Source of the DNA: Thalassospira mesophila
GTDB lineage: Bacteria > Pseudomonadota > Alphaproteobacteria > Rhodospirillales > Thalassospiraceae
DNA length: 64,000 bases
Assembly: GCF_002115755.1 (NCBI RefSeq)
Contig: NZ_JFKA01000002.1
Coordinates: 186,001-250,000 of the forward strand
Direction: 5' to 3'
The position numbers and the translations under genes were made by a program. This document shows, one piece after another, positions 26,672 through 35,682 of this stretch. Every line of letters begins with the position of its first letter. The first letter of the stretch is position 1. The notes below the pieces were generated by a model. The model was not told the DNA's origin and did not search any database. It saw only the letters and a list, made by a program, of their open reading frames with translations.

Positions 26672-28540
26672 CTATTCGCTCGCAGGGGGTGTTTCGGCGA
26701 ACAGGGGGAAGCTGTTATACGAATCGCCAGCATCGTAAATGCTGCTGGCAAACCGGTCCGGGCTGGTTTTTGCCAGGTCTTTCAGCTTGGCCGCCTCGGT
26801 CGAAATATGATCCAGCGTGATATCGGTTCTTTCCGCCGGCACCCGTATCAGGGCCGCACTTACCGTCATTAACGCGAAACGCTTGTCGATACCATCGCGC
26901 CCTTTGCCCTGTAAAAAACCGGTTTCACGGGTTTTGGGGTCGTAAAAACTTTTGATTTCTTCGTTGAACATGGTCTGGGCACGCCGCACAGCTAAAACAG
27001 CATCTTCAAAATCGATCGACTGGACATAGGCAAAAAAATCATCGCCGCCAATATGGCCGATAAACCAGGCATTCTGGCTTAGGGCTTTGCCCAGAATATC
27101 CTTGAACAGCAAAATGGCGCGGTCGCCCTGGCGAAAACCGTACCGGTCGTTAAACGGTTTGAAATTGTCGAAGTCAAAATAAACAACAAAGCGCCGCTTG
27201 CGCGGTGTCGACAGGGCATTGGCAGCATAACGATAAATCGCACTGTTGCCGGGCAAACGGGTGAGGGGGTTTTCATCGCGCGCGTTTAGCGTGTTGCGTT
27301 CGTTCACCGCACGCAGCAGGGCGCGTTGGTCAAGAACACCAAGGTAGCGCCCGTCTTCGGTCAGGATCAACCCGTCAAGCGTGTCGGCGGCGACAAATGT
27401 TTCAAGCAGTTCAGACAGGCTGGTGCGAATATCGGCCGATGGGCAACGGCGCAAAAAACGCGACATATAAGCGCGGTTGGACGGGTTTTGCAGCAATTCG
27501 CGGCCAAACGGGGTGTAGATAAAGGCCTTGAAATCCGAATCGCGAATAATGCCGACCGGTTCATCACGGCGATTGATTACGGGGACAATGGTTGAATCGG
27601 CATTTCGCTGAAAAAAATCAAGAATATCATTGGGCTTGATGGTGTCAGGAACGGCCTGTGCCTCGATCATGAAGGAGCGCAGCAATTCGCCATCATGGTC
27701 ACCCTGTCGGCGGGTCTGGTTTAAATGATCGGTGACGGCGGGGATGATATCGGTGCGGTCGGGCAAATCCACCGACGGGCGGGCGACAAAAAATCCCTGA
27801 ACAAAATCACAGCCGATCCGGCGGCAACACATCAGTTCATCAAGGGTTTCCACACCTTCGGCCACGACCTGCGCGCCAATCAAATGCGAAAAGCCGGTGA
27901 TCTGGGTAACAAACAGTTCCTTGCGGCGGTCTTTATCCATGCCATCAATGAAAAACCGGTCAATTTTGATGATATCGGGTTCACATTCATAAAGGGCACG
28001 CATCTGGGCAAAGCCACTGCCGTAATCGTCGATCGCCACCTTGAAACCTTGCGCGCGATAACGCAGCAAGATGTCCTGAAAATTATGGGCATGGCTGATA
28101 TCGTGGCGTTCGGAAATTTCCAGACACATGGCATCGGGTGCCAGCCCGGACGCGGTCAGAAGTTCAAGCGTCTGGCCGGGGCGGTAATCGGCGGTTCGCA
28201 CGACGCGGCTGTCGAAATTGTAAAACAGTTTTAATTTGTCGACACCGGGCAGGCGGGCAAACTTTTGAATAACAATCGCGCGGAACTGCATGTCAACACT
28301 GTGCAGAACGCCGCTTTCCCATGCGGTGTCAAAGACATCCTGAATGGATGAAAAGCCAGCCTCGGACCAGTTGCGCAACAGGGCTTCATAGCCAAAAACG
28401 CGCCCGGTATGGGTGCTGATGATGGGCTGAAAAGCAAAATCTATTGTTTCAATGATATGGGGCCAGTTACGCGGAGCATATCTGCGCGCAGACGTGGACA
28501 TTGGAACTGTGGTGTCATCAGACCTGAGCGTCACGCTCAT
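26672..28540 (-). CDS. EAL - CBS pair - GGDEF cyclic-di-GMP signalling protein
   Basis: The 622-residue protein has an N-terminal EAL domain (residues about 28-265) with the key residues in place: GYEALLR, YNFDSR, EISERHD, IDDYGSGF, KIDRFF and AEGVET. This predicts an active cyclic-di-GMP phosphodiesterase. Two CBS-like modules follow (about 300-425), which commonly bind adenine nucleotides. A C-terminal GGDEF domain (about 435-600) has GGDDF instead of GG[DE]EF at the active site. No membrane helix or signal peptide is seen. Usual tandem proteins have GGDEF before EAL, so the reversed order is notable. It is monocistronic, with the xerD gene 219 bp upstream. Confidence 0.92.
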   Translation of the reverse strand: MSVTLRSDDTTVPMSTSARRYAPRNWPHIIETIDFAFQPIISTHTGRVFGYEALLRNWSEAGFSSIQDVFDTAWESGVLHSVDMQFRAIVIQKFARLPGVDKLKLFYNFDSRVVRTADYRPGQTLELLTASGLAPDAMCLEISERHDISHAHNFQDILLRYRAQGFKVAIDDYGSGFAQMRALYECEPDIIKIDRFFIDGMDKDRRKELFVTQITGFSHLIGAQVVAEGVETLDELMCCRRIGCDFVQGFFVARPSVDLPDRTDIIPAVTDHLNQTRRQGDHDGELLRSFMIEAQAVPDTIKPNDILDFFQRNADSTIVPVINRRDEPVGIIRDSDFKAFIYTPFGRELLQNPSNRAYMSRFLRRCPSADIRTSLSELLETFVAADTLDGLILTEDGRYLGVLDQRALLRAVNERNTLNARDENPLTRLPGNSAIYRYAANALSTPRKRRFVVYFDFDNFKPFNDRYGFRQGDRAILLFKDILGKALSQNAWFIGHIGGDDFFAYVQSIDFEDAVLAVRRAQTMFNEEIKSFYDPKTRETGFLQGKGRDGIDKRFALMTVSAALIRVPAERTDITLDHISTEAAKLKDLAKTSPDRFASSIYDAGDSYNSFPLFAETPPASE

Positions 28541-28759
28541 TTACCCTCGCGCAGCGGATCGTTGAACGTCCCGATTAACCGGGGCGCAATTAACATGCTC
28601 GTAGCGCACAATTGGTATCAGTCTGATGGCAATTGCATGACGAATGCATGACAAGTCCGGTCGGGTCAGAAAACTGCCCGTATAAGGTTTCGGGTTCCTA
28701 TCCGATGGTATCGATTGCGCCAGTTTCTCATGGTGAAAAACTGCGCGCAAAGCGTGTAT

Positions 28760-29701
28760 TTACCCCGGTTTTCGGTGCGCGAGCGGGTGGTGTTCCTGCA
28801 CCAGTCCGCGCAGACGGGACTCGATAACATGGGTATAGATTTGTGTTGTTGAAATGTCGGAATGGCCCAGCATTTGTTGCAGGCTGCGTAAATCAGCCCC
28901 GTTGGCCAAAAGATGGCTGGCAAAGGAATGGCGCAGCACATGGGGCGACACCCGCGAGGGCGCAATGCCGGCCTTAAGGGCAAGATCCTTGATCATGTTT
29001 AAAAACATTTGCCGGGTTAAATGGCCGGTTTTCCCGCGTGAGGGAAACAGATAGCCCGATTTGCCCGGCTTCCCGCCGCCATCAAGGGGAATAAAGGCAT
29101 CCCGGATGGCAATATAGGTGACCAGCGCACGTTTGGCCGGGGCAGATAACGGCACCAGCCGTTCCTTGTTGCCCTTGCCGCGCACCACCAGCATTTGCGG
29201 GTCGCGGGCAACGGCACTAAAGGGCAGTTCAACCAGTTCGCTCACCCGCATGCCGGTGGCATAAAGCAGTTCCACCATCGTTAACAGGCGGGTACCCTTG
29301 ATGCCATCCTGCCGGTTGGCGGTGTCGATCAGGCGGTCGATTTCGTCGGTGGTTAAAAATTTGGGCAACACCACGCCCAGGCGCGGGCTGTCGATATGGG
29401 CGGCGGGGTCATCATTGCGAATGCCATCGCCATAAATGAATTTGTGAAATTGCCGCACCGCCGACAGGCGACGGGCCTGTGTGCGTGCTGCCAGTCCGGC
29501 ATCGGCCAGCTCGGCCAGATAACGCCGCACATCGTCGGGCCCGGCGTGTGACATATCGGTTTTTGCTGCGTGTAGCGATGCCTGATACGCCTCAAGGTCA
29601 CGGCGATAGGCATCAAGGGTATGGCGGCTGGCCCCGCGTTCAGCCGCCATCATTTCCAGAAAATCGGAAACAAGCCGGGCGTCGCGCAGGGGTGTCACCA
29701 T
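28760..29701 (-). CDS. xerD: Tyrosine recombinase XerD
   Basis: The 313-residue recombinase has an N-terminal SAM-like DNA-binding domain and a catalytic domain with Arg in TGMRVSELV, Lys in GKGNKERLV, HVLRHSFA (H-x-x-R), LGHSDISTT (His) and the nucleophile Tyr in IYTHV. With XerC it resolves chromosome dimers at dif. The LANGADLRSLQQMLGHSDIS block is typical of XerD rather than of phage integrases. It is 24 bp downstream of the large exported-protein gene and likely co-transcribed with it. Confidence 0.93.
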   Translation of the reverse strand: MVTPLRDARLVSDFLEMMAAERGASRHTLDAYRRDLEAYQASLHAAKTDMSHAGPDDVRRYLAELADAGLAARTQARRLSAVRQFHKFIYGDGIRNDDPAAHIDSPRLGVVLPKFLTTDEIDRLIDTANRQDGIKGTRLLTMVELLYATGMRVSELVELPFSAVARDPQMLVVRGKGNKERLVPLSAPAKRALVTYIAIRDAFIPLDGGGKPGKSGYLFPSRGKTGHLTRQMFLNMIKDLALKAGIAPSRVSPHVLRHSFASHLLANGADLRSLQQMLGHSDISTTQIYTHVIESRLRGLVQEHHPLAHRKPG

Positions 29702-29725
29702 GATAATCCTTTGTCGCAGGGCCGG

Positions 29726-31735
29726 TTACAGGCCATTTTCCAAAATGGTCTCGACCGCAATGCGCCGGGCATCCACCTCAAGGCCAACCATGCGCAAGGC
29801 CGCAACGGAATTGCCAAGCGAGACCGGGTTTTGCAAATCACCGCCAACATTGCCATTGGCAATAAGCGCAAGGCTGGCAACCGTGGCGCGCTGGTTGGCA
29901 CCGGCAGCCTGTGCCAGCTTGTGAACAACGCTGGCATTCGGGGTGCCGCGTGCGGTGACATAGGGCTGATCAAGCAAGGCATCCCAGAATTTTTCCGGAA
30001 CCTCGACGCCAAAGGCCGCAAACAGGCTGTAAACCAGTTCGGCATCATGGCGGGCCCCAACCTGGTCATTGCGGGCCATTTGCTGTTCGGCCCATTCATC
30101 CATGTGTGCGCGATGGCGGGCCTGTGCCTGTGATGTCGGGGCGCTCTGGGTCATGGGCGGTGCGGGTTTTACGGTCCCGCCCAGGCCATAATTCGGGCTT
30201 GGATTAAAGCCGGTGCTTGCCGATCTTTCGGCATCGCTGGCACCGGTATCTTCCAGCCCGGCCAGAACCAGTGCCGGATAAAGCACGATCAGGCGGCTTT
30301 CGATGGCGTTGCCCGAATTTGACGACGCCTTGGCCTGTGATAACCAGCCGCCCGCCCGTTCAAGATCGTTGCTGTAAATGGCAGCGGTCAGCGCGTCGAT
30401 GGCAAACCAGGCAAAATCGTTATTAATGGGCACATCTTCAAGCAACGGCGCACATAGCCGCGCCACCTGGCCATAATCGCCATTATTGCGGGCATTGTCA
30501 TACATATGAGCCAGAATTTCGGCCCGTGCTGCGGGAACATCGGATTTGACCGCCGCCTGATAAAGCTTGGCATATTCGCGGGCAGGTGTGCTTTCGCTGG
30601 CATCGTCAAGGACGCTGGCCAGTTCGGACGAGCTGAATGTGACGCCCTGATAGATAGCGGCCAGGTCGTCTGTCGTGATGTATCCTTGCTGTTCGGCAAG
30701 GCGGGCCGCTTCAAGTTTGATATCGGTGGCAGTATTGGCACTTTTGATAAAGGCCAATAACGTGGCCGGGGCAGCGTTATCAAGCAGGCTGGCAGGCAGC
30801 CCCTGCTTGGTCAATTCGAGCATCGCGACATCAAGCGGACGCAAATTAACCAGCAATTGCGGCGAGACATTGCTGCCCGTCCGGATGGCCTTGTTAAGGG
30901 CAAAAAACAGTTTGTCGTTTTCGCCTTCCACTTCGCGTACCAGATCGGTGCTGAAGCTGGCAGATGAATTGTTTTTGGCACGTAACTGGCAAAAAACCGC
31001 CGCCTTAAGCCAGAACGGCGTATCAAATTGCGACCCGAAACCGGCAATCGCATCGCAGGCCTGGTCGATCTGACCAGTGACCAGCAAGGCGTTAACCTGG
31101 GCCTCGGCCAATTCGGCCACCGGGTCGCGCCGGGTGGTTACGCCAATAAGGCGTGCGACATCACCATAGGCCCCCATCGATTGCAGTTTGGCAATCCGGT
31201 GGGTAAGCAGGCTGGTTTGCGCATGGTCTGACGGGGCGGCCGCAATGCTGAGCAATAGCCGCCGCGCCAGATTGCGCATGGCATGGCTGGCAAAATGGTC
31301 GGGCAAACCGTCTATCAGGCGGGCAGCCGTCAAACGGTCGGTGCCAGACCACATGTCGACACCCAGCCCACCGGAATTGCGGTCGAGAATACCAACAGAT
31401 TCGGCATCGACTGCTTGAAGTTCCAGTGTTTGTACGGCATCGGGGTCGGTCGGGTAATTGTTGCTATCGGCACCGCTGCCCCAGCCAAAAACGCCGTTAG
31501 GGCCCGGTGCCGTTGTTGTTGATCCTGCACCACCCGGGGCATTTGTCGCCGGTTGCGCTGTTTTTGCCGTGGGGGTCGATGTTGTGCCCCCCAACGACGT
31601 TTGTGCGTCGTCATTCCGGTTTTGTAAAAACAGGGGAACAGGGCCTTGTTGGGCCTGGGCGGGGATAACCTGTATCAATGTGCCTAAGCCGGTAAGGCAG
31701 GCAAAGACACAAGCCCTGGTGGTGCCTGAACGCAT
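29726..31735 (-). CDS. Large exported protein of unknown function
   Basis: The 669-residue product has a signal peptide (RACVFACLTGLGTLIQVIPAQA, cleavage after AQA), a low-complexity T/P/G-rich linker to about residue 90, and then an alpha-helical body rich in alanine and leucine. That body may be a TPR- or HAT-like array, but I see no firm motif. Homologues as I remember them are uncharacterised and sit beside xerD and aroK in alphaproteobacteria. It follows the 45-codon membrane gene with only one base between stop and start (TAAAATG), so the pair is coupled. It should be periplasmic. Confidence 0.7.
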   Translation of the reverse strand: MRSGTTRACVFACLTGLGTLIQVIPAQAQQGPVPLFLQNRNDDAQTSLGGTTSTPTAKTAQPATNAPGGAGSTTTAPGPNGVFGWGSGADSNNYPTDPDAVQTLELQAVDAESVGILDRNSGGLGVDMWSGTDRLTAARLIDGLPDHFASHAMRNLARRLLLSIAAAPSDHAQTSLLTHRIAKLQSMGAYGDVARLIGVTTRRDPVAELAEAQVNALLVTGQIDQACDAIAGFGSQFDTPFWLKAAVFCQLRAKNNSSASFSTDLVREVEGENDKLFFALNKAIRTGSNVSPQLLVNLRPLDVAMLELTKQGLPASLLDNAAPATLLAFIKSANTATDIKLEAARLAEQQGYITTDDLAAIYQGVTFSSSELASVLDDASESTPAREYAKLYQAAVKSDVPAARAEILAHMYDNARNNGDYGQVARLCAPLLEDVPINNDFAWFAIDALTAAIYSNDLERAGGWLSQAKASSNSGNAIESRLIVLYPALVLAGLEDTGASDAERSASTGFNPSPNYGLGGTVKPAPPMTQSAPTSQAQARHRAHMDEWAEQQMARNDQVGARHDAELVYSLFAAFGVEVPEKFWDALLDQPYVTARGTPNASVVHKLAQAAGANQRATVASLALIANGNVGGDLQNPVSLGNSVAALRMVGLEVDARRIAVETILENGL

Positions 31736-31736
31736 T

Positions 31737-31874
31737 TTAATTGAACCTCGAATCCGGGATGGGTTGTTCGATTTGCGATGTTGGTGCCGGTATATCCCAG
31801 GTCACAAGGAAAATGGCGCCACCCGCGATAACCGCGATAATCAGAAACAGAATGATTCGGGATAGAATTTTCAT
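31737..31874 (-). CDS. 45-residue single-helix membrane protein
   Basis: This short frame reads MKILSRIILFLIIAVIAGG, then AIFLVTWDIPAPTSQIEQ and ends PDSRFN. The N-terminal helix is flanked by basic residues and would place the C-terminal tail in the periplasm. The xTWDIPAPT...PD.RF pattern matches small proteins I recall from other Rhodospirillales at the same locus. GAGAG lies a few bases before its ATG (31872-31874), and the stop is one base from the ATG of the large exported protein. It is divergent from aroK. Function unknown; a partner of the downstream exported protein is a reasonable guess. Confidence 0.72.
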   Translation of the reverse strand: MKILSRIILFLIIAVIAGGAIFLVTWDIPAPTSQIEQPIPDSRFN

Positions 31875-32129
31875 GGGCTCTCAAGCTTTGGTTTGGGTGT
31901 TCTGACCGAGAAATCAGTCACTTTGCGAAAAACTGGTTACATCCTAATTCGGCAGGACCAAGGCAGTCTAGGACGGAGAACGTTAATAATTGCATGTCAA
32001 TTTTGGCATCATGGCATTGTCGGGCACTTTGTTGGCAAATTCACCAAGCGGTTTACTTGCGTTCCGGGCACGCCTGCCCTAAAGAATTGTACAACAGTGT
32101 CAACTAATCCCAGGCGGTCCAGGGACCGT

Positions 32130-32765
32130 ATGAACATGGTAAAACAGGATTGCAAACCGGTTATGGAGAGCTCAATTGCCGATTCGGGTTTGCACACGGA
32201 TATTACAGCACAGATCAGCACCGGATTGAATAACCGTTCGCTGGTTTTCGTTGGTTTGATGGGAGCAGGCAAAAGCTGCATCGGGCGTATGGTTGCCAAA
32301 ACGCTTGATTTGCCCTTTGTCGATGCCGACCGCGAAATCGAGGAAGCCGCAGGATGTTCGGTTGCCGATATTTTTCGGCTGTATGGCGAAGACGCGTTTC
32401 GCGATGGCGAGGAACGTGTGATTGCCCGTCTGCTTGAAGGCGATCAGGTCGTTCTGGCGACAGGCGGTGGTGCCTTTATCCGTGAACAAACCCGCAAACT
32501 GATTTTGGAAAAAAGCGTTTCGGTGTGGCTGCGCGCCGATCTTGAAGTGTTGTTGCAGCGCACGGCAGGTCGCCCGCATCGGCCGTTGTTAAATTCTGGC
32601 AATCCTCGCCGGATTTTGGCCGACCTTATCGAGGCGCGTTATCCGGTATATGCCGGTGCCGATGTTACATTTGATTGCGGGGATGCCTCCAAGGACGATA
32701 CCCGCGATGGTGTGCTGGTGGCCCTTGCCGATGCCTTTGATGAAAACGGGAAATTGAAATCTTGA
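32130..32765 (+). CDS. aroK: Shikimate kinase
   Basis: Shikimate kinase phosphorylates shikimate at the 3-hydroxyl with ATP in aromatic amino acid synthesis. The 211-residue product from ATG 32130 (AGGGA upstream) has a P-loop GLMGAGKS at 42-49, the shikimate-binding DADREIE segment and LATGGGAF. The lid Arg lies in RTAGRPHRPLL. The open frame extends to 31893 but without support. A short extra N-terminus of about 35 residues precedes the kinase core. An alternative start at 32163 would shorten it. aroB overlaps the stop codon. Confidence 0.95.
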   Translation: MNMVKQDCKPVMESSIADSGLHTDITAQISTGLNNRSLVFVGLMGAGKSCIGRMVAKTLDLPFVDADREIEEAAGCSVADIFRLYGEDAFRDGEERVIARLLEGDQVVLATGGGAFIREQTRKLILEKSVSVWLRADLEVLLQRTAGRPHRPLLNSGNPRRILADLIEARYPVYAGADVTFDCGDASKDDTRDGVLVALADAFDENGKLKS

Positions 32766-33880
32766 ACAGTGCAGAAACCCTTCGCGTCGACCTTGGTTCT
32801 CGCAGTTATGACATCGTAATCGGCAGCGGATTGTTACCCGATACCGGCACATATATCGCCCCGTTTGTTAAACCGGCCGGGGTGGTGATTATTACCGATG
32901 AAAATGTTGCACGCCTGCATTTGCCAACGGTCGAAGCATCTCTTGATCAGGCGGGAATTGCCCGCCACACCGTCATTGTACCCGCCGGTGAAGCATCAAA
33001 AAGTTTCGCCTGTTTTGAAAATGTCGTCGAACAAGTTCTGGCGCGCGGCATTGAACGCTCAACGCTGATTATTGCGCTGGGCGGCGGGGTGATTGGCGAT
33101 TTGGCCGGGTATGTGGCGGCATCGCTGCTGCGCGGGCTGGATTTTGTGCAAATTCCGACGACTCTTTTATCCCAGGTCGACAGTTCGGTGGGGGGTAAAA
33201 CCGGTATCAATTCCAAATCGGGTAAAAATCTGGTCGGTGCTTTTCATCAGCCCCGGCTGGTGCTGGCCGATACCGCCGTGCTTGATACCCTGCCCAAACG
33301 TGAAATTGTCGCAGGGTACGGCGAAGTGGCCAAATATGGCCTGATTGATGATGCCGACTTTTTTGACTGGCTGGAAATTAATGCCCCGGCCGTTATCGCA
33401 ACCGATGGCGATGCGCGCAGACAGGCGGTTTTGCGCAGTTGTGCGGCCAAGGCGCGGATCGTGTCGCAAGACGAACGCGAAACCGGCAAGCGGGCCCTGC
33501 TTAATCTGGGTCACACCTTTGGCCATTCGTTTGAGGCGGAACTGGCCTATGACGGGCGTTTGCTGCATGGTGAAGCGGTTGCGATCGGTATGATCATTGC
33601 CCACGATGTTTGTGCGGCAATGGGTATGGCATCGGCGCAGGAAACAGCGCGGATTATCAGCCATTTCAATGCGGTGGGATTGCCGGTCAAAGCATCGCAG
33701 ATTGCCGGGGTCCATTGGGATGTCGACAGGCTGATCAGCCATATGGCACGCGATAAGAAAGTGCGTGACGGGCAGATTACCTTTGTCATGACGCGCGGCA
33801 TTGGCAAGGCGTTTACATCGCGTGAAATGGATGTTGCCAAAATGCGGGCTGCCATCACCCGGTCGTGTCAGGCGGCCTAG
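32762..33880 (+). CDS. aroB: 3-dehydroquinate synthase
   Basis: AroB converts DAHP to 3-dehydroquinate using NAD+ and a divalent metal. The 372-residue protein has the NAD-binding GGGVIGDLAGYVAAS motif near residue 105, the QIPTTLLSQVDSSVGGKTGIN (quoted by QIPTTLL..VDSSVGGKTGIN) substrate loop near 125-145, and metal ligands in NLGHTFGHSFE near 245. The start is TTG at 32762, overlapping the aroK stop (TTGA), which shows translational coupling. Length is normal. Confidence 0.96.
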   Translation: MNSAETLRVDLGSRSYDIVIGSGLLPDTGTYIAPFVKPAGVVIITDENVARLHLPTVEASLDQAGIARHTVIVPAGEASKSFACFENVVEQVLARGIERSTLIIALGGGVIGDLAGYVAASLLRGLDFVQIPTTLLSQVDSSVGGKTGINSKSGKNLVGAFHQPRLVLADTAVLDTLPKREIVAGYGEVAKYGLIDDADFFDWLEINAPAVIATDGDARRQAVLRSCAAKARIVSQDERETGKRALLNLGHTFGHSFEAELAYDGRLLHGEAVAIGMIIAHDVCAAMGMASAQETARIISHFNAVGLPVKASQIAGVHWDVDRLISHMARDKKVRDGQITFVMTRGIGKAFTSREMDVAKMRAAITRSCQAA

Positions 33881-34008
33881 TCTAGGCTGTTTGATATGCC
33901 GGGCGGGTTTTTAACCTTCCGGGCCGTGGTGGCCCGTCGGGTATGGTTTGTGAATGATACAAGCAAGCTGATGGCTGCAATATGCCATCGTTATAACGAG
34001 GGGACCGC

Positions 34009-35283
34009 ATGACAATCACGATTGTCGTGATTTTTATCTTGCTGATGCTGTCGGCGTTTTTTTCCGGGTCGGAAACGGCCCTGACGGCGGCATCACGCCC
34101 GATCATGCATCACAAGGAACAGGATGGCGATGTGCGCGCGGGCATTGTTAACCGTCTGCGCGAACGACAGGAACGGCTGATTGGTGCCATTCTGCTGGGC
34201 AATAACCTGGTCAATATTCTGGCATCGGCCATGGCAACATCGGTGATGATTTCCACGTTTGGCCCCAATGGTGTTGTTTATGCCACGGCAGCAATGACAG
34301 CACTTGTGCTGATTTTCGCCGAAATCATGCCCAAAACCTATGCGCTGAAACATGCCGACAGCATGGCGTTGCGCGTTGCGCGACCGATGAAGTTTCTGGT
34401 CACTCTTTTTGCCCCGGTGACGGAAAGTATTCAGCTTATTGTGCGCGCGACCATGCATTTGTTTGGCAGTGGGGATGGGCCGGGTACCGATAGCGAACGC
34501 GAATTGCGCGGCGCGATTGAGCTGCATGCCGATGACGAAGTGATTGGCGATCATCAGGCCGAACGGGCCATGTTACATGGTATTTTGGACCTTGATGATG
34601 TCGGGGTGTGGGAAATTATGGTGCATCGGCGCAAGGTGCAAATGATCGACGTGTCGCGTTCGATGGATGAAATTCTTGAAACCGTACTGGCCAGCCCGCA
34701 CACCCGCATTCCGATTTATGAAAATGACCCGGACAACATCGTTGGTGTGTTGCATGCGCGCGAAGTGCTGAAGGCGATTGTCAAAGGTAACAAACCCGAA
34801 ACGGCCGAAGCCGTGCGCGCGCTTGCCGCCAAACCGTGGTTTATTCCCGACTCGACCACCCTTGCCGACCAGCTAAAAGCCTTTAAAGAACGGCACGAAC
34901 ATTTCGCCATTGTCGTTGACGAATATGGTGCCTTTGAAGGTGTGGTATCGCTGGAAGATATTTTGGAAGAAATCGTTGGCGATATTGAAGACGAAACCGA
35001 CGTTGAAGTGGTGGGGGTTCAGCCCCAGGTTGACGGGTCGGTCATTGTGCGCGGCGATGTCACCATCCGCGATCTTAACCGCCGGTTTGGCTGGCGCCTG
35101 CCCGACGAGGAAGCGGCCACCGTTGCCGGTTTGCTGCTTTATGAAACCCGGCGCATTCCCGATGTCGGTCAGCTTTTCAGATTTCACGGGCTGGAATTTG
35201 AAGTGCTGCGCCGGGTACGTAATCAGGTGACACGCGTCAAGTTACGCCCGGCAGACAGTGTTCCCGCAGCGGGTACAAACTGA
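34009..35283 (+). CDS. CNNM / HlyC-CorC family membrane protein
   Basis: The 424-residue protein starts with the DUF21/CNNM membrane domain (about residues 1-180; IVVIFILLMLSAFFSGSET, then LGNNLVNILASAMATS). Two CBS modules (about 205-330) follow, and a C-terminal CorC_HlyC domain (about 345-415; RFGWRLPDEEAATVAGLL). Such proteins are linked to Mg2+/Co2+ export and homeostasis. The start ATG 34009 follows AACGAGGGGACCGC. It lies 128 bp after aroB, a pairing often seen in alphaproteobacteria. It is followed by a terminator at 35347. Confidence 0.92.
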   Translation: MTITIVVIFILLMLSAFFSGSETALTAASRPIMHHKEQDGDVRAGIVNRLRERQERLIGAILLGNNLVNILASAMATSVMISTFGPNGVVYATAAMTALVLIFAEIMPKTYALKHADSMALRVARPMKFLVTLFAPVTESIQLIVRATMHLFGSGDGPGTDSERELRGAIELHADDEVIGDHQAERAMLHGILDLDDVGVWEIMVHRRKVQMIDVSRSMDEILETVLASPHTRIPIYENDPDNIVGVLHAREVLKAIVKGNKPETAEAVRALAAKPWFIPDSTTLADQLKAFKERHEHFAIVVDEYGAFEGVVSLEDILEEIVGDIEDETDVEVVGVQPQVDGSVIVRGDVTIRDLNRRFGWRLPDEEAATVAGLLLYETRRIPDVGQLFRFHGLEFEVLRRVRNQVTRVKLRPADSVPAAGTN

Positions 35284-35346
35284 ACCGTTGTAAAAGCAGC
35301 GGTTTTTCAGGGCGATATGCCTTTGGCGTTCTTAATTAATTAAAGT

Positions 35347-35380
35347 AACAACCCGCAGTTCGTCTGCGGGTTGTTGTCTT
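35347..35380 (+). terminator. Rho-independent terminator after the CNNM gene
   Basis: A perfect 12-bp stem (AACAACCCGCAG at 35347-35358, CTGCGGGTTGTT at 35364-35375) with a 5-base loop precedes a short T-rich run. Confidence 0.82.
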
Positions 35381-35411
35381 TCAGACTGCCAAATTGCGGA
35401 ATTTGCGCGTT

Positions 35412-35560
35412 ATACCAGATCTCAATGAGGATGACTCATGGAGGTCTGGTTAGGCGCGACTGCGCCGCGCGGCCTGTGCCGCGAAAGGCAAGGGCTTCGT
35501 AGAAGCCCGCCCGCCGACTGAGGGCTGCATTGATCGGTTTCGATCAGTGCAGTTTGGTAT
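35412..35560. repeat. 149-bp multi-hairpin element of unknown type
   Basis: The stretch folds into successive hairpins. These are 35415-35449 (14 of 15 pairs, including ATGAG/CTCAT), 35453-35466 (GGCGC/GCGCC), 35468-35483 (CGCGGC/GCCGCG), 35492-35508 (GGGCTTC/GAAGCCC) and 35526-35551 (11 pairs, one wobble, 4-base loop). Its ends are inverted copies: ATACCA at 35412-35417 and TGGTAT at 35555-35560. It encodes no plausible protein and sits between the CNNM terminator and the CBS gene. It could be a mobile repetitive element with terminal inverted repeats or a structured RNA. No second copy is in this window. Confidence 0.6.
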
Positions 35561-35682
35561 TAAATAGTCGTAAATATTCTACTTATAGGTTAAAATCGGT
35601 GCAATGGCATCGTTACCGGTGTTGTGGTCGATGCGTTCTGATGTCGTTGTTTTGGCAACAGCAAACCGTATAGAGAGACAAA

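Noticed and set aside
28760-29701. Phage or island integrase
   Set aside because: Motifs, length and housekeeping neighbours fit XerD, and no mobile genes are adjacent.
31893-32129. N-terminal extension of shikimate kinase
   Set aside because: The extra 79 residues have no family support and no ribosome site; ATG 32130 has AGGGA upstream.
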